Source of the DNA: an uncultured Planctomycetaceae bacterium | GTDB taxonomy: Bacteria > Planctomycetota > Planctomycetia > Pirellulales > Pirellulaceae | Length of the DNA: 64,000 nt | Assembly (NCBI GenBank): GCA_937862885.1 | Contig: CALMEE010000135.1 | Span: forward strand, 1-64,000 | Direction: 5' to 3' | Part shown: one piece after another, positions 53,514 through 63,251 of the stretch | How positions within the stretch are numbered: the first letter of the stretch is position 1 | How the letters are laid out: every line of letters begins with the position of its first letter | Made by a program: the position numbers and the translations under genes | The notes under the pieces: generated by a model | Databases searched by the model: none | What the model was told of the DNA's origin: nothing | What the model saw: only the letters and a program-made list of their open reading frames with translations

Positions 53514-55031
53514 ATGCTGCTTGATCCAACATCACCGTCAAAAAATCCTCGTGGTTTATTGCGAACGCCAGCCGTTAACGACCAACGTCGCTATCTATTG
53601 TTGACCGGAGCGACTGGATTTCTCGGACAATATCTATTGCGCGATCTTTCATTAGATGGTTATCGCGTGGCAGTCTTGGTTCGACCCAGCAGAAAGCTCT
53701 CGGTTCGACAGCGAATCGAACTGATCATGCAGCGCTGGGAAGTGGAACTCGGAATAGAACTCCCACGCCCGATTCTACTCGAAGGAGCCATCACGGAAGA
53801 GCGACTCGGTCTAAGTGATCAGGACTTTGCGTGGCTCGAAGAGAACATTTACCGAATTGTACACAGTGCTGCGGTAGTCAAGTTTGGAGATGAACACTTC
53901 AATGAAGTTTGGCGAACTAATGTCGAAGGTACGCAGCGTCTGATTGAATTGTCGCAATCGCTTAATATCGAAGATTTCTTTTACGTATCAACCGCCTATT
54001 CCTGTGGCGTACAGGAATCGATCGTGTACGAACACGAATTGGGTGGCAATCAGCTCTTTCGAAACGTTTACGAGAAAAGCAAATTTGAAGCCGAACGTAA
54101 GCTGCGAGAGAGCCAGATCAAGAACGTTACAATTTTTCGACCATCGGTGATTGTCGGCGATTCTAGAACAGGGTTCACGTCATCCTACCACGGTCTCTTT
54201 GTATATTTGCGATTAATTGCCACTCTCATTGCAAATATCGACCGCGATGAAAACGGTATTGCTCATACGGAAATCCGGTTACCAATTAGTGGATATGAAA
54301 AAAGGAACTTAGTCCCAGTCGATTGGGTATCCTCTGTGATCACAAAGTTGATTGGTGACCGCAAGTCTCATGGGCTGACGTTTCATTTGACTCCAGATGA
54401 ACCGACATCGCCGCGAGAGATTATTGAATATTGCTACAATTATTTCAACTCTGCGGGCGTCGAGTTTGCCGAGCATGAATCTGCTGCGTTCAATTCGAAT
54501 TCCAGCGAGTTCGCGATTAACTTTGTCAAGAATACAGGCATGTATCATGCCTACGATAAAAGCGATCCCGTTTTCGACCGGAGTAATCTCGAGCAATTCG
54601 CTGGGGATATTCCTTGTCCCGTTATCGATCAAGCAATGATTCACCGTTTTATCCATTTCGGCGAACGCGATCGTTGGGGCAAAAACCCGATTTGCACTCC
54701 AACCGTTGCAGTTGAGTTGGAGGATTCGCTCGCGTCTCTTGCTGGCGGCTTGCGTTCCTGGTCGCGGCAAGTCGCAGACAAACAACACCCTCGCAAAGGT
54801 GCTGTCGGCGTAAATTTTGTAGGTCGTGGCGGAGGTCAATTCACCTTTGAACGCAAATTGGACGACTTGGAAGTGAAATACGGCTTGCACGTACCGCCTG
54901 ATGACGTCATCGAAATTAGTATGGACGCACTCGGCAAATCACTCGCTCGACATCAATGCGACTGGAACGCAGTCTGCGCGGAAATATTGACTTCAAATCT
55001 CCTGAATGATCGACTTACGCACGTCGCGTAG
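53514..55031 (+). CDS. Thioester-reductase-like extended SDR protein
   Basis: About 505 residues. An NAD(P)-binding motif GATGFLG is at residues 32-38, and the SDR active site shows STAYSCG with YEKSK. The domain matches thioester reductases and fatty acyl-CoA reductases that reduce carrier- or CoA-bound acids to aldehyde or alcohol. A C-terminal extension of about 110 residues (GRGGGQFTFERKLDDLEVKY) is not a carrier domain I recognise. The start is unsure: ATG at 53514 has no ribosome-binding site, and TTG at 53496 is the alternative. It lies 430 bases after the DAHP synthase gene, same strand. Confidence 0.87.
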   Translation: MLLDPTSPSKNPRGLLRTPAVNDQRRYLLLTGATGFLGQYLLRDLSLDGYRVAVLVRPSRKLSVRQRIELIMQRWEVELGIELPRPILLEGAITEERLGLSDQDFAWLEENIYRIVHSAAVVKFGDEHFNEVWRTNVEGTQRLIELSQSLNIEDFFYVSTAYSCGVQESIVYEHELGGNQLFRNVYEKSKFEAERKLRESQIKNVTIFRPSVIVGDSRTGFTSSYHGLFVYLRLIATLIANIDRDENGIAHTEIRLPISGYEKRNLVPVDWVSSVITKLIGDRKSHGLTFHLTPDEPTSPREIIEYCYNYFNSAGVEFAEHESAAFNSNSSEFAINFVKNTGMYHAYDKSDPVFDRSNLEQFAGDIPCPVIDQAMIHRFIHFGERDRWGKNPICTPTVAVELEDSLASLAGGLRSWSRQVADKQHPRKGAVGVNFVGRGGGQFTFERKLDDLEVKYGLHVPPDDVIEISMDALGKSLARHQCDWNAVCAEILTSNLLNDRLTHVA

Positions 55032-55536
55032 ACGCATGATCTCGGCGAAAGTGACTCAACCAGTCTTTTCGCATCTCAGAAGCGATTTCCTTCGCAATTT
55101 GAGCATGCGTGCCTTGCCCTTTAGCCCCACACGCCGCCAGAACGTTACGTCAACTTCTGTTGATCTTGTCTAGAGTTGCTCCTCTGTGCGAACCACTCAA
55201 AAATCTAAAAGGCTCGCTGATTCGCGATGGAAACCGCATGCATTTCCGACCAACATTAGTCGAATTGGATCGAAGCTGAGAACTCTCGCGCAACGCTCAC
55301 ATTCAGGGAAAAGTTCGGTTGGATTACCCGAATGTTGAGTGACGGAGTTTCCGCACAAGCAAATTCGTCCGGCTTGTCCGTTTGAACTAAGTCAGGCTTG
55401 TCGGTAAACTACTCAAAATGACTGGTACACTAGCGCACCTATCGGGAACTCCGCTTTTATTTGGTAAAAGCGATTTAAGCATCCCCGATTTTCTGCGCGT
55501 AAACGTTTTTCATTTATGGGTTGAGGTCAAAGTAGT
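55032..55536. other. Intergenic stretch with a possible short relic frame
   Basis: The minus-strand frame ending at 55015 reads QIAKEIASEMRKDWLSHFRR for about 45 codons, protein-like but with no start. It may be a gene fragment. The rest shows no clear gene; the promoter of the YpfJ-like gene should lie near 55500. Confidence 0.3.
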
Positions 55537-56397
55537 ATGAAATGGAAAGGGCGAGAAACAAGCAAGAATGTCGAAGACCGCAGGGGAATACCTCCTCAGG
55601 TCGCCGTGGGCGGAGGTTTGATAGGACTTATCATTATCGGAATCGCCATACTTTTTAATGTTGATCCTCAAATAGTTCAACAGTTCCTTGACGCTCAAGG
55701 ACAAGGCCAAGCACCGCAAGCCGGTCAGGCCGCCGGGAAAGACGACGAATATCGGGAGTTCATTGGCGTGATTCTTCGCGACACAGAATCGGTGTGGCGA
55801 GATATATTTAAGAACCAGCTGAGCAGTAGTTACCAAGAACCAAAACTGGTGATCTTCGAGAATGAAGTTGCAAGCGGATGTGGCCGCGCACCAGCAAGCG
55901 TCGGGCCGTTTTATTGCCCCGCCGACCAGAAGATCTACATCGATCCTTCGTTCTTCCGCGAGTTGGCAGTTCGCCATAAAGCTCCAGGGGATTTTGCGGC
56001 GGCCTATGTGCTTGCCCATGAGGTCGCTCACCACGTCCAATTGTTAACTGGCTACTCCGACCAAGTTAATAAAGTGCGAAGACAGGGCAATGAACGCGAG
56101 TCAAACCGCGCATCAGTACGCCTCGAATTGCAAGCAGACTATTTGGCAGGTGTTTGGGCACACCATGCGCACAAAAAGTATGATATTTTGGAACCGGGAG
56201 ATATTGAAACGGCGATCACGGCCGCCAATCAAATTGGAGACGACCGATTGCAAAAAATGGCGACAGGCTACGTCATCCCTGACCGATTTACGCATGGGAC
56301 GTCAAAGCAACGTGCCTTCTGGTTCACAAAGGGCCTAAAGTCAGGAGACTTTAATGCCATGCGCCAATTGTTTGAATTGAATTACGACGAACTGTAG
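55537..56397 (+). CDS. ypfJ: YpfJ-like membrane-anchored neutral zinc metallopeptidase
   Basis: A 286-residue protein with a basic start, one membrane helix (about residues 24-41) and a zinc protease-like domain with HEVAHH at 161-166. Other family stretches are KIYIDPSFF, RQGNERESNRASVRLELQAD and LQKMATGYVIPDRFTHGTSK (the D/E after the HExxH is a third ligand). It matches the KPN_02809/YpfJ family, whose substrates are unknown. Convergent with the next gene, which lies 25 bases away. Confidence 0.93.
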   Translation: MKWKGRETSKNVEDRRGIPPQVAVGGGLIGLIIIGIAILFNVDPQIVQQFLDAQGQGQAPQAGQAAGKDDEYREFIGVILRDTESVWRDIFKNQLSSSYQEPKLVIFENEVASGCGRAPASVGPFYCPADQKIYIDPSFFRELAVRHKAPGDFAAAYVLAHEVAHHVQLLTGYSDQVNKVRRQGNERESNRASVRLELQADYLAGVWAHHAHKKYDILEPGDIETAITAANQIGDDRLQKMATGYVIPDRFTHGTSKQRAFWFTKGLKSGDFNAMRQLFELNYDEL

Positions 56398-56422
56398 TGC
56401 CAGGTTGTTCGAGTCGTTTGGG

Positions 56423-57367
56423 TTAACTCCAAATCCAGGCTTCAGGAATTGTCTGCTGAAGGCGAAACACGGCTTCAGGCGTAACCTTCGTTTGCTTTAG
56501 CACCAAATAGCGAAGTTTGGGCAGAAATCGTAATGCGATCAATCCATTATCCGTAATCGGTGCGCCTTCCAGGATCACTACGGTTGCGTCACTAATGTCT
56601 TTATGCAACAACAATTCGTTGTCGTTGGGCTTGGCTTCGCGCAAGTCGACAATTTTCGGATTGGGGTTCCGATTTGCCGACCGAAATCCCCTGGACCTCA
56701 AAAATTCCAATACCAAATCCCACAGCGGTTTTTGCCAGAACGCCAGTTCAGCCGCCGGTTTCGTGCTCAATTCACGCACCTTAAAATAGACTAGCGCACA
56801 CAACACCCACATAACTGCATAAAAGGGCAACAAAAGAATCGTGAACCAGCGCAATACAGCCACGGAAAATACGAGACTCGCCAGCGAAAATATAGCGAGC
56901 ACCCCAAAATACACAGCAGTCAGCAAGACGGGAGTCAAATCTTTCCCGATCTTATTTCGGCAATAGAGGAGGAATCCTGTTAACTTGACCGGTATCTCTT
57001 CGAGCGGACCGTCAATGGTTGCGTGAAACTGTGAATAGCGACATTCTTTGCAACGTTTTGTCGCGTCCAGCGGTGCACCACACTTGCGACAAAACTTGAA
57101 TGGGTCGAATTGTTGAACTTTAAAAGTTGGCCCGCTTTGCTCTTGCTGATCGATCCCCTGGGATTTGCTTGGATATTGAGATAGATCGGGAAAATCGCTA
57201 GGTTCAAGAGTTGATTCCGCTGTCGCGGGCACAACCATTAATTGTTGGCATTTTGGGCAGCGAACTTGTCGTCCTATGAATTCGCTCTTCGCCGCCAAGA
57301 GCTGGCGACACTCAGTTTCCGCACCTGTCAGATCAACCGTCTTGTGCGTACATCGAAATTTTATCAT
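56423..57367 (-). CDS. Zinc-ribbon membrane protein with a leucine-rich-like C-terminus
   Basis: A 314-residue protein. N-terminal zinc ribbons: CPKC at 37-40, CRKC at 93-96 and CKEC at 106-109. Two membrane helices follow (about 142-185). The C-terminal part (DISDATVVILEGAPITDNGL and LPKLRYLVLKQTKVTPEAVF) resembles the leucine-rich repeats typical of planctomycete proteins. The zinc ribbon should be cytoplasmic. I do not know the function. ATG at 57367 is the only good start. Confidence 0.8.
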   Translation of the reverse strand: MIKFRCTHKTVDLTGAETECRQLLAAKSEFIGRQVRCPKCQQLMVVPATAESTLEPSDFPDLSQYPSKSQGIDQQEQSGPTFKVQQFDPFKFCRKCGAPLDATKRCKECRYSQFHATIDGPLEEIPVKLTGFLLYCRNKIGKDLTPVLLTAVYFGVLAIFSLASLVFSVAVLRWFTILLLPFYAVMWVLCALVYFKVRELSTKPAAELAFWQKPLWDLVLEFLRSRGFRSANRNPNPKIVDLREAKPNDNELLLHKDISDATVVILEGAPITDNGLIALRFLPKLRYLVLKQTKVTPEAVFRLQQTIPEAWIWS

Positions 57368-57554
57368 GCCTCGATATTACCGGAGTTGCGGAAACCTTTT
57401 ATCCCTGGGTTTGCTTCGTGATACAACTTGCGCGCTAGTGAATTCAACCAATACACCAATTTAGCGTTGCTGATTGAATGTATCTAGATGTCAAATGAGG
57501 TTGTGGACTTCGTTTTGCCAGCGGTACTAACACCATTCAGAGAGCATCGATCAT

Positions 57555-60332
57555 CTACTGAACAATGGTTATCGTGTCCTTACCTTCAATCGGAATGGGA
57601 GAACGATTGCTCGTCACACTTATTGCAAAGGTCGAAATTCCTGAGTTCACTGCTCGCACGGTCACCGGAAACGACAACGTCTCGTTTTCACGAAGTTCGC
57701 GTCTTGGTTCTAGCACGATTCGCGACCCATCGCTCGACGTTTCAACTACGCGCAAGTTCGACTGCGTTGTACCGGGATCTTGAATAACCGTTCCAGTAGG
57801 AATGAGCAACACGATACCAACGTCCTGATCAGGCGTTGCCGCCGTGTTTCTTACCGTCACAACAAATTGGGTGTTGTCTCCAACCCTTACGGTCCGATCG
57901 ACGGCACGCACGTCGACTTGCAATAATCCGTTCCCCGTTGGCCCTGGTGGCAACACGCGGATTGGACCCTCATCGCTGCCGGCTGGAGGCGGGAATATTC
58001 CCGGACCGGTCCCCTCACCTTGGAGGTCCGCGTCCGCAGGTTCGATCCGAATTGTTACATTCGTCGCATCACTTTGCTCGTCGGGCGTCATCAACGTCGC
58101 TCGACACTCAGCGTTTCCGTTAACGGCAACGGCTTGGAAGATTATTTCGATGACGGTTCGCGCGCCAGCAGCCAATCGACCAATATCAAACGCCATATCA
58201 TCGCCAATCCAACGCATAGGAGTTGCACTCCGCATTTTCGGAGCCATTGATCTTGAAAATCGCGTGAGCACGGTAGCGTTTTCTACGGGGCCGGTCCCCA
58301 GATTATCTACGGCAATCCGAACTAGGATGTCATCTCCCACTCGCACGACGCGGTAACTTTCCATACTGATTCTGACTTGCCGTTCTTGGTTCAACGACAC
58401 ATCCAGACATTTGCGTGCGGTGACCGTGCTGCGCCCATCCTCAGTCCTCGCGATGACCTCAAAACAACGGCGACCAGGTTGGCTAGCAATGAATTGTAGT
58501 GGTGGCAAGCGGAATGTATCGCCCGGCAGAATCGATTCGAATGGCCCGGCAATGACGGCCCCATCGCGACCTGCCGCTGCCAATCCTTGGTCGAAACGAA
58601 TCTCCATCGTCACATTCTTCAACGGCTCGTTGCATTGATTGGTCAGCGCGAAATTGTATTCAATTGGTTGTCCAGTTGTCGCCTCGGTTGGCCCCTGCAT
58701 GGTCAAGCCGATACAGGCCGCGAGGATATTGGTTTCGGCACAAGCCTCGGTTTGCAGATTATCCGTGGAACTCGCGACTTCAAAACAGATTCGATTCACT
58801 CCGGAACGATTTGATTTCATCTGAACCAAGATCACTCGCGGGTTACTGCCTGGAGCGATCTCGCCTAAATTCCACTGGTATTGATTTCCAAACTGACTCG
58901 GCTTCGGCTCGCTTGATACATATTGCACGTTGCCGGAAAGATCGCTACTGCGCACAATAACATCCCGCGCGACTTGGTCACCGGGGTTTGTAATCTCGAC
59001 CCGATATTCGAATGGCTGGTCGACTCCGGCAACTTGGGGACCAATTGTGCGAATGGTTAGTGCTGGCGTGCTCCAATGTACGGTTGTTATGCCACTCTCC
59101 AGCACCAACTCACGTTGGCCAAACATTTGCGGGCGAATTACGTCGACACGGACCTGCGTGGCACCAGCTGCAGCTTGCCCGGCTGGCTGACGAATTTGCG
59201 CGATGGCTTGGCCGAGAGAATTGCTCAGCACTTCAATGGATTGAGCCGAATCGGGTGCAAATTCTGCGGGAACACCGCCAACGATTTGGTAACGTACCTT
59301 CCAATCAGCCACGCCGCTGCCATCACTCGATCGGTTGATATTGACGGTCAGCGGAAAAACCGTGCCTGCTGTCGCGCGAGCTGGTGCTGGAATCATCCAA
59401 TGAGCATCCACCCAATGGATGACGGTGCTCGCTCGACGTTTATCCCATGCCTTCGCCTGGGGCGCCACGCAAGTCAAATAGCTCGTCCCCTCAGATGCCG
59501 AAGAGAGACTGACCCATGCCTGTCCCTTGATCACTTCGATATCATCAACAGGGGTCGGTGTTCCTCGTGTAATCAAACGAGGCTTTAAACTTGTTCGCCC
59601 CCAGGCGTAATCTCCGGTAAACTTCTGCGCCGAAGGTTTGATCATCTGATTAGTTACGGGATGGTCCATTCCTCCGACTTCAATGATCTGCCCAGCGCTG
59701 TCGTTTGAAAGCATCCACTCCAGCGGTTGGTTGATCACGAAATATCCATCTTCACCACAAATCCCAGCCAAGACGATGACCTCGCTTCCGACCGGAGCAA
59801 CGATCATACTGGGAGTCATTATAATTTCACCATGCCGACCTTTATGGACTTTGTCGAACTTCTGAACCAGCGGCGTCAAATGATGACCGTGATGTCCATG
59901 CTGACCATGTGCACCATGCAGTCGATTGTGGACGCCCGCCAAACAACTTCCATCCAAACACTTTGGTGAATCCGGAGGCGTCGGGAACGCTGGGCCAGTC
60001 ATCGGTGGATGCGCTGGTGGTGGCGTAGTTTGGTGGTGCCGCCGAAATGGAGAGAGAATTTCTGTTGAATTGGGATAAGGCAAGAATAGCGACTCGCCAG
60101 TTGGATCAATGGCTGGGAGCCGGATTTGGGCCGATATCGATGTCGCGAAGAACCAACTAATCGCCAGAAGCAAAAACCAGACGGGAATCCGATGTAAGCA
60201 CGAACAAACATGCTTTGCTAGATTAAAGGACAATCTACGAGCGTGGTCACCCGCAACAACGACAATTGCGCATCCACCCGTTGATGGGATCGAAGGCGAC
60301 TCTGTGTCGGTTGCGTAAAATTGCCGTTGCAT
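57555..60332 (-). CDS. Secreted DUF11/CARDB-like repeat protein with a His-rich patch
   Basis: A 925-residue exported protein. A long N-region precedes a hydrophobic segment (about 51-66) with a likely cut at SISA/Q near 68. Residues 135-151 carry eight His in 17 (a metal-binding candidate) after a Cys pair (125, 130). The rest is a chain of immunoglobulin-like DUF11 repeats, for example FEYRVEITNPGDQVARDVIV, IEYNFALTNQCNEPLKNVTM and ILVRIAVDNLGTGPVENATV, with a final VDRTVRVGDNTQFVVTVRNT repeat. Such proteins are common in planctomycete envelopes, presumably surface or cell-wall structural proteins. No enzyme domain. Confidence 0.85.
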   Translation of the reverse strand: MQRQFYATDTESPSIPSTGGCAIVVVAGDHARRLSFNLAKHVCSCLHRIPVWFLLLAISWFFATSISAQIRLPAIDPTGESLFLPYPNSTEILSPFRRHHQTTPPPAHPPMTGPAFPTPPDSPKCLDGSCLAGVHNRLHGAHGQHGHHGHHLTPLVQKFDKVHKGRHGEIIMTPSMIVAPVGSEVIVLAGICGEDGYFVINQPLEWMLSNDSAGQIIEVGGMDHPVTNQMIKPSAQKFTGDYAWGRTSLKPRLITRGTPTPVDDIEVIKGQAWVSLSSASEGTSYLTCVAPQAKAWDKRRASTVIHWVDAHWMIPAPARATAGTVFPLTVNINRSSDGSGVADWKVRYQIVGGVPAEFAPDSAQSIEVLSNSLGQAIAQIRQPAGQAAAGATQVRVDVIRPQMFGQRELVLESGITTVHWSTPALTIRTIGPQVAGVDQPFEYRVEITNPGDQVARDVIVRSSDLSGNVQYVSSEPKPSQFGNQYQWNLGEIAPGSNPRVILVQMKSNRSGVNRICFEVASSTDNLQTEACAETNILAACIGLTMQGPTEATTGQPIEYNFALTNQCNEPLKNVTMEIRFDQGLAAAGRDGAVIAGPFESILPGDTFRLPPLQFIASQPGRRCFEVIARTEDGRSTVTARKCLDVSLNQERQVRISMESYRVVRVGDDILVRIAVDNLGTGPVENATVLTRFSRSMAPKMRSATPMRWIGDDMAFDIGRLAAGARTVIEIIFQAVAVNGNAECRATLMTPDEQSDATNVTIRIEPADADLQGEGTGPGIFPPPAGSDEGPIRVLPPGPTGNGLLQVDVRAVDRTVRVGDNTQFVVTVRNTAATPDQDVGIVLLIPTGTVIQDPGTTQSNLRVVETSSDGSRIVLEPRRELRENETLSFPVTVRAVNSGISTFAISVTSNRSPIPIEGKDTITIVQ

Positions 60333-60494
60333 GTTGACCAGCTCTTGGTTGGGGAGTACCAGTTCCGGAGTTCGCGCATTTCAACGCGCTGGTAAACCTT
60401 AGCACACGAATTGGTAACTTGTGGCGAATTGGCAACGGTTAACGTTCAGAAAAAACAACTGACTCGATCTGCTTATCGCGGATGTAACGATTAA

Positions 60495-61130
60495 TCAAGC
60501 TGCAGGTTTCTCGTCAGGCTTTTCTGTAGACTTTTCTACGACATCCTTGCCACTGATGATTTGATCGGGCTTAACGAACGTCTCGGCCACTTCGAGTATC
60601 TTGCCGACGGGCACGCGATCATACTTAAAGTCGTCCAAAACAAACATCGACTGGTTCCCTGCGGACGACTTGTAAAATAATTTGGCAATTCCTTTCTTAT
60701 TCCATTTGACTTTATCGATTTTCTCCAGTTGCTTGAAGTCAAGCGATTCTCCCCAACTCGTCGATAATTGCCCGTCCTTAAACTCCAACCAAGATCCACG
60801 AATTCGAAAAAACTTACCCAAGAAGAATAAGCCCAGCGGAAAGCAAATCGCCATCAGAAAGTAATTGAAGTAGATGTCCCCCTGGACTTCAGCTGGAGAT
60901 TTCGGTACGTCGCGACTCCAATTCTTTTCCGTGGTCATTTCGTGCCATTTCTTGGTTTTTTCGGGTCCGGACAAGTCTCGCAGTTCATCATAAGCCTCGG
61001 CAATTTTCAGCTTTTTTGGATAACTGATCAGGCCATCGTAGGTTGCCCAACATCCGACTGCCGCAAAGAACACGACTAAATAAATATTGCGGCGATTGAA
61101 TTTATTATCAGCAACAGCGCGAATTGACAT
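60495..61130 (-). CDS. Uncharacterised two-helix membrane protein
   Basis: A 211-residue protein with two hydrophobic helices (about 16-34 and 88-106) joined by a polar loop with a KKWHEMTTEKNWSRD stretch, and a C-terminal cytosolic domain (EFKDGQLSTSWGESLDFKQL, LFYKSSAGNQSMFVLDDFKY) resembling a small PH-like beta domain. The tail is rich in Lys and Glu. GGAAAAGAA before the ATG supports the start. Function unknown. Confidence 0.78.
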   Translation of the reverse strand: MSIRAVADNKFNRRNIYLVVFFAAVGCWATYDGLISYPKKLKIAEAYDELRDLSGPEKTKKWHEMTTEKNWSRDVPKSPAEVQGDIYFNYFLMAICFPLGLFFLGKFFRIRGSWLEFKDGQLSTSWGESLDFKQLEKIDKVKWNKKGIAKLFYKSSAGNQSMFVLDDFKYDRVPVGKILEVAETFVKPDQIISGKDVVEKSTEKPDEKPAA

Positions 61131-61519
61131 TTCTTTTCCAGGTTAAGATGACCAAATACGTAGAACGAACAACACTTCTCCCTGATCACGCCCGAGCAAC
61201 ATGGCAAGATCGAACTCGAACTCAATGTTTGCGGTCCACGTCCTCGCACGTTCAACTGGTAGCCGAATGCGAACACGCATGGCCACTTCCGAGAACAAAC
61301 CCATGCTGCCAATCGATTTTGTCGCGAGGAAATCGCTTGCGATCAACGAAAAGTCAAGAACTATATGTTGAATTGCTTCCGAATGGCTGTCAATCTCTGG
61401 TTACCGGCATTTATTGCCGTGAATTTGTTGATGAATATAGGGGTGGAATTGCTTATCGGAAGGGCTTTGCCGTTTAGGGCAAGAATAACTAAAAGCTCCG
61501 GTCCGTCGTTACTGTGTTG

Positions 61520-62605
61520 CTACGGGCCGTACATTGTTTCGATTGCAATTTTCAGAGAAACCAGAACCCCGCCATACAAGGCCGATATTTCTTGCCGCGC
61601 CTGGCGTTGGCTGTCGTCGTTAAAATCGTAATGTAAATTGCCAACGCGTGTACCCTTAACCGTAATCTCCAGCTCTCGATGAAGGGCTTCGATTTTCTTA
61701 ATGGACTCGTCGGAGAAAATCGGCTTCAAACTTTCAATCACGCTGGTTGTTTTGTCCAGTAGCTGGTGCCATTGTGCAGTCTCTGGCCGATTTTTTGTCC
61801 AGAGGCGGAGGTCGTCCAATGCCTCCCATGCTGTTCGCAGATCGGTTGGAGGGCGAACCAAGGAATACTCAACGCCGAAAAACAATGCCCAATCGTCATT
61901 TTCAAACGTAATTTCACGGGCCGCTACGATAATCTCGCAGGGATAGAACGAGAGATTCGTTCCTTCCCAATAGAACTCCTTTTCAAGTGTCCATGCAAAT
62001 ATTCGTTGCAGTGCACTCCGTTTCGAAGGGATCAAATCGAAACAGCTCCATCTCGCACTGCAAAGACGTCGCAAAGCACGAATACGCAGGGGCCAATCAT
62101 AGCCGTGCAGGTCATCAGACAAATGCGCCATCGTCAAAAAAATTTCGGCAATGTGATTTTTCTGTCGCTCGCCGAAGTCCAATTCCTGCATAAACCATGT
62201 AAAGACCCCACTGGTCCAGTTCTGTACGGCGTCATTGACCAAGCTTTCGAACTCCTCCTCGGATATTTTACCTTTGGTAAACGCGTCAGCCTGCGAGTAA
62301 AGCCTATTCGCCCAGCCCAAAAAGGTGCTGGAAACTTCGAAGACCTTCAATGTACCGCCATCGATCAACCGATCAAAAACCTGATTATCGGTGAGCGATT
62401 CGTCCTCCCCAAGCACTACCAATCGTCCGGCGTGTCTCGATTCGCAAATCAATCGAATCAGGTTGAGCATGACCGTTTCGGATGTCACTGGATTTCCGTC
62501 AACGGTCAGGACAGAGCGTTCAATAGATTGATCAGGTACTGCGGCAGCGATCGGATTTACTTGCCGGTCGGTTTGTTTTTCGCGATTTGGGTGCTTTTCG
62601 TCCAT
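61520..62605 (-). CDS. Uncharacterised soluble protein
   Basis: A 361-residue cytosolic protein without signal peptide or membrane helix. It has an N-terminal beta segment (ERSVLTVDGNPVTSETVMLN), then mostly helical acidic sequence with many Trp and Phe (NWTSGVFTWFMQELDFGERQ, VARALRRLCSARW-type region). GGGGAG 7 bases before the ATG supports the start. No family recognised, and neighbours do not suggest a pathway. Confidence 0.75.
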   Translation of the reverse strand: MDEKHPNREKQTDRQVNPIAAAVPDQSIERSVLTVDGNPVTSETVMLNLIRLICESRHAGRLVVLGEDESLTDNQVFDRLIDGGTLKVFEVSSTFLGWANRLYSQADAFTKGKISEEEFESLVNDAVQNWTSGVFTWFMQELDFGERQKNHIAEIFLTMAHLSDDLHGYDWPLRIRALRRLCSARWSCFDLIPSKRSALQRIFAWTLEKEFYWEGTNLSFYPCEIIVAAREITFENDDWALFFGVEYSLVRPPTDLRTAWEALDDLRLWTKNRPETAQWHQLLDKTTSVIESLKPIFSDESIKKIEALHRELEITVKGTRVGNLHYDFNDDSQRQARQEISALYGGVLVSLKIAIETMYGP

Positions 62606-63251
62606 CTATACTCCCCGCGTTTTGATACGACACGAACTTCTGACGCAGCGGACCGCTGAAAGTTCCTTAGGTTACAAGGCATAATGGACCTGCAGACCAT
62701 TTAAAGGTCACTGCCACGAGGCGACATGCAACCCTGCTCGATTTTCCAAAGTTTGCTTCTACCCCCGTTGAGCTTTGCGAAAATGATATCAACAAAAAAG
62801 TATCTGCAAGAATGCGCTGTTTTGGAGAACGAATTTAGGCACTTGCCTTAGGCTTGGCCACTGGAATCAGAGGAGGTGTTGGACACCAGATACCTCAACC
62901 GATTGACTGTCCCTGGAATCCGGCAACAGCAACCAGTGTCGCCGGGGATTCGACGAATTCTCCAAACCGCGTTCCCGGCGACTCTACTTCCGCGACCGGT
63001 CCATCAGCACAATCTACGTCCACAAATGCCCCGAACTTGAACGTGCCGATGATCCCTCGCGTAAAACCTGGTTCGAGCAATTCAAGCGTTCTCAATTGTT
63101 AGAAGCCAAAACATGGTGGCTTGCCGCAGAGCAGGCACTGGAATGGGAGACCATCTAAGCGCGACTGAACCAACTCCATTCGTCCGATCCTCAGAACGCA
63201 GGGTCGCAGAGAAAGCATGTATTCCCTGAAGGATGCATTGATTTCATTGTC
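62606..63251. other. Intergenic stretch containing a possible relic gene
   Basis: About 650 bases without a called gene. A candidate relic at 62907-63158 on the plus strand is listed separately. AGGAGGTG at 62871-62878 looks like a good ribosome-binding site but is followed only by a short frame from TTG 62879. Confidence 0.4.
62907..63158 (+). pseudogene. Possible gene fragment without a start codon
   Basis: The frame between a TGA at 62904 and TAA at 63156 reads as normal protein for about 83 codons (GFDEFSKPRSRRLYFRDRSI, ELERADDPSRKTWFEQFKRS, LEAKTWWLAAEQALEWETI) but has no start near its beginning. With AGGAGGTG at 62871 upstream, a frameshift near 62880-62940 could have destroyed a small gene. 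Family unknown; chance is possible because neighbouring frames are also open. Confidence 0.25.

Noticed and set aside
62895-63095. S1-domain-like peptide (GIIGTFKFGAFVDVD) on the minus strand
   Set aside because: Superficial likeness only; frame is bounded by stops, lacks a full S1 fold and is antisense to a more protein-like frame.
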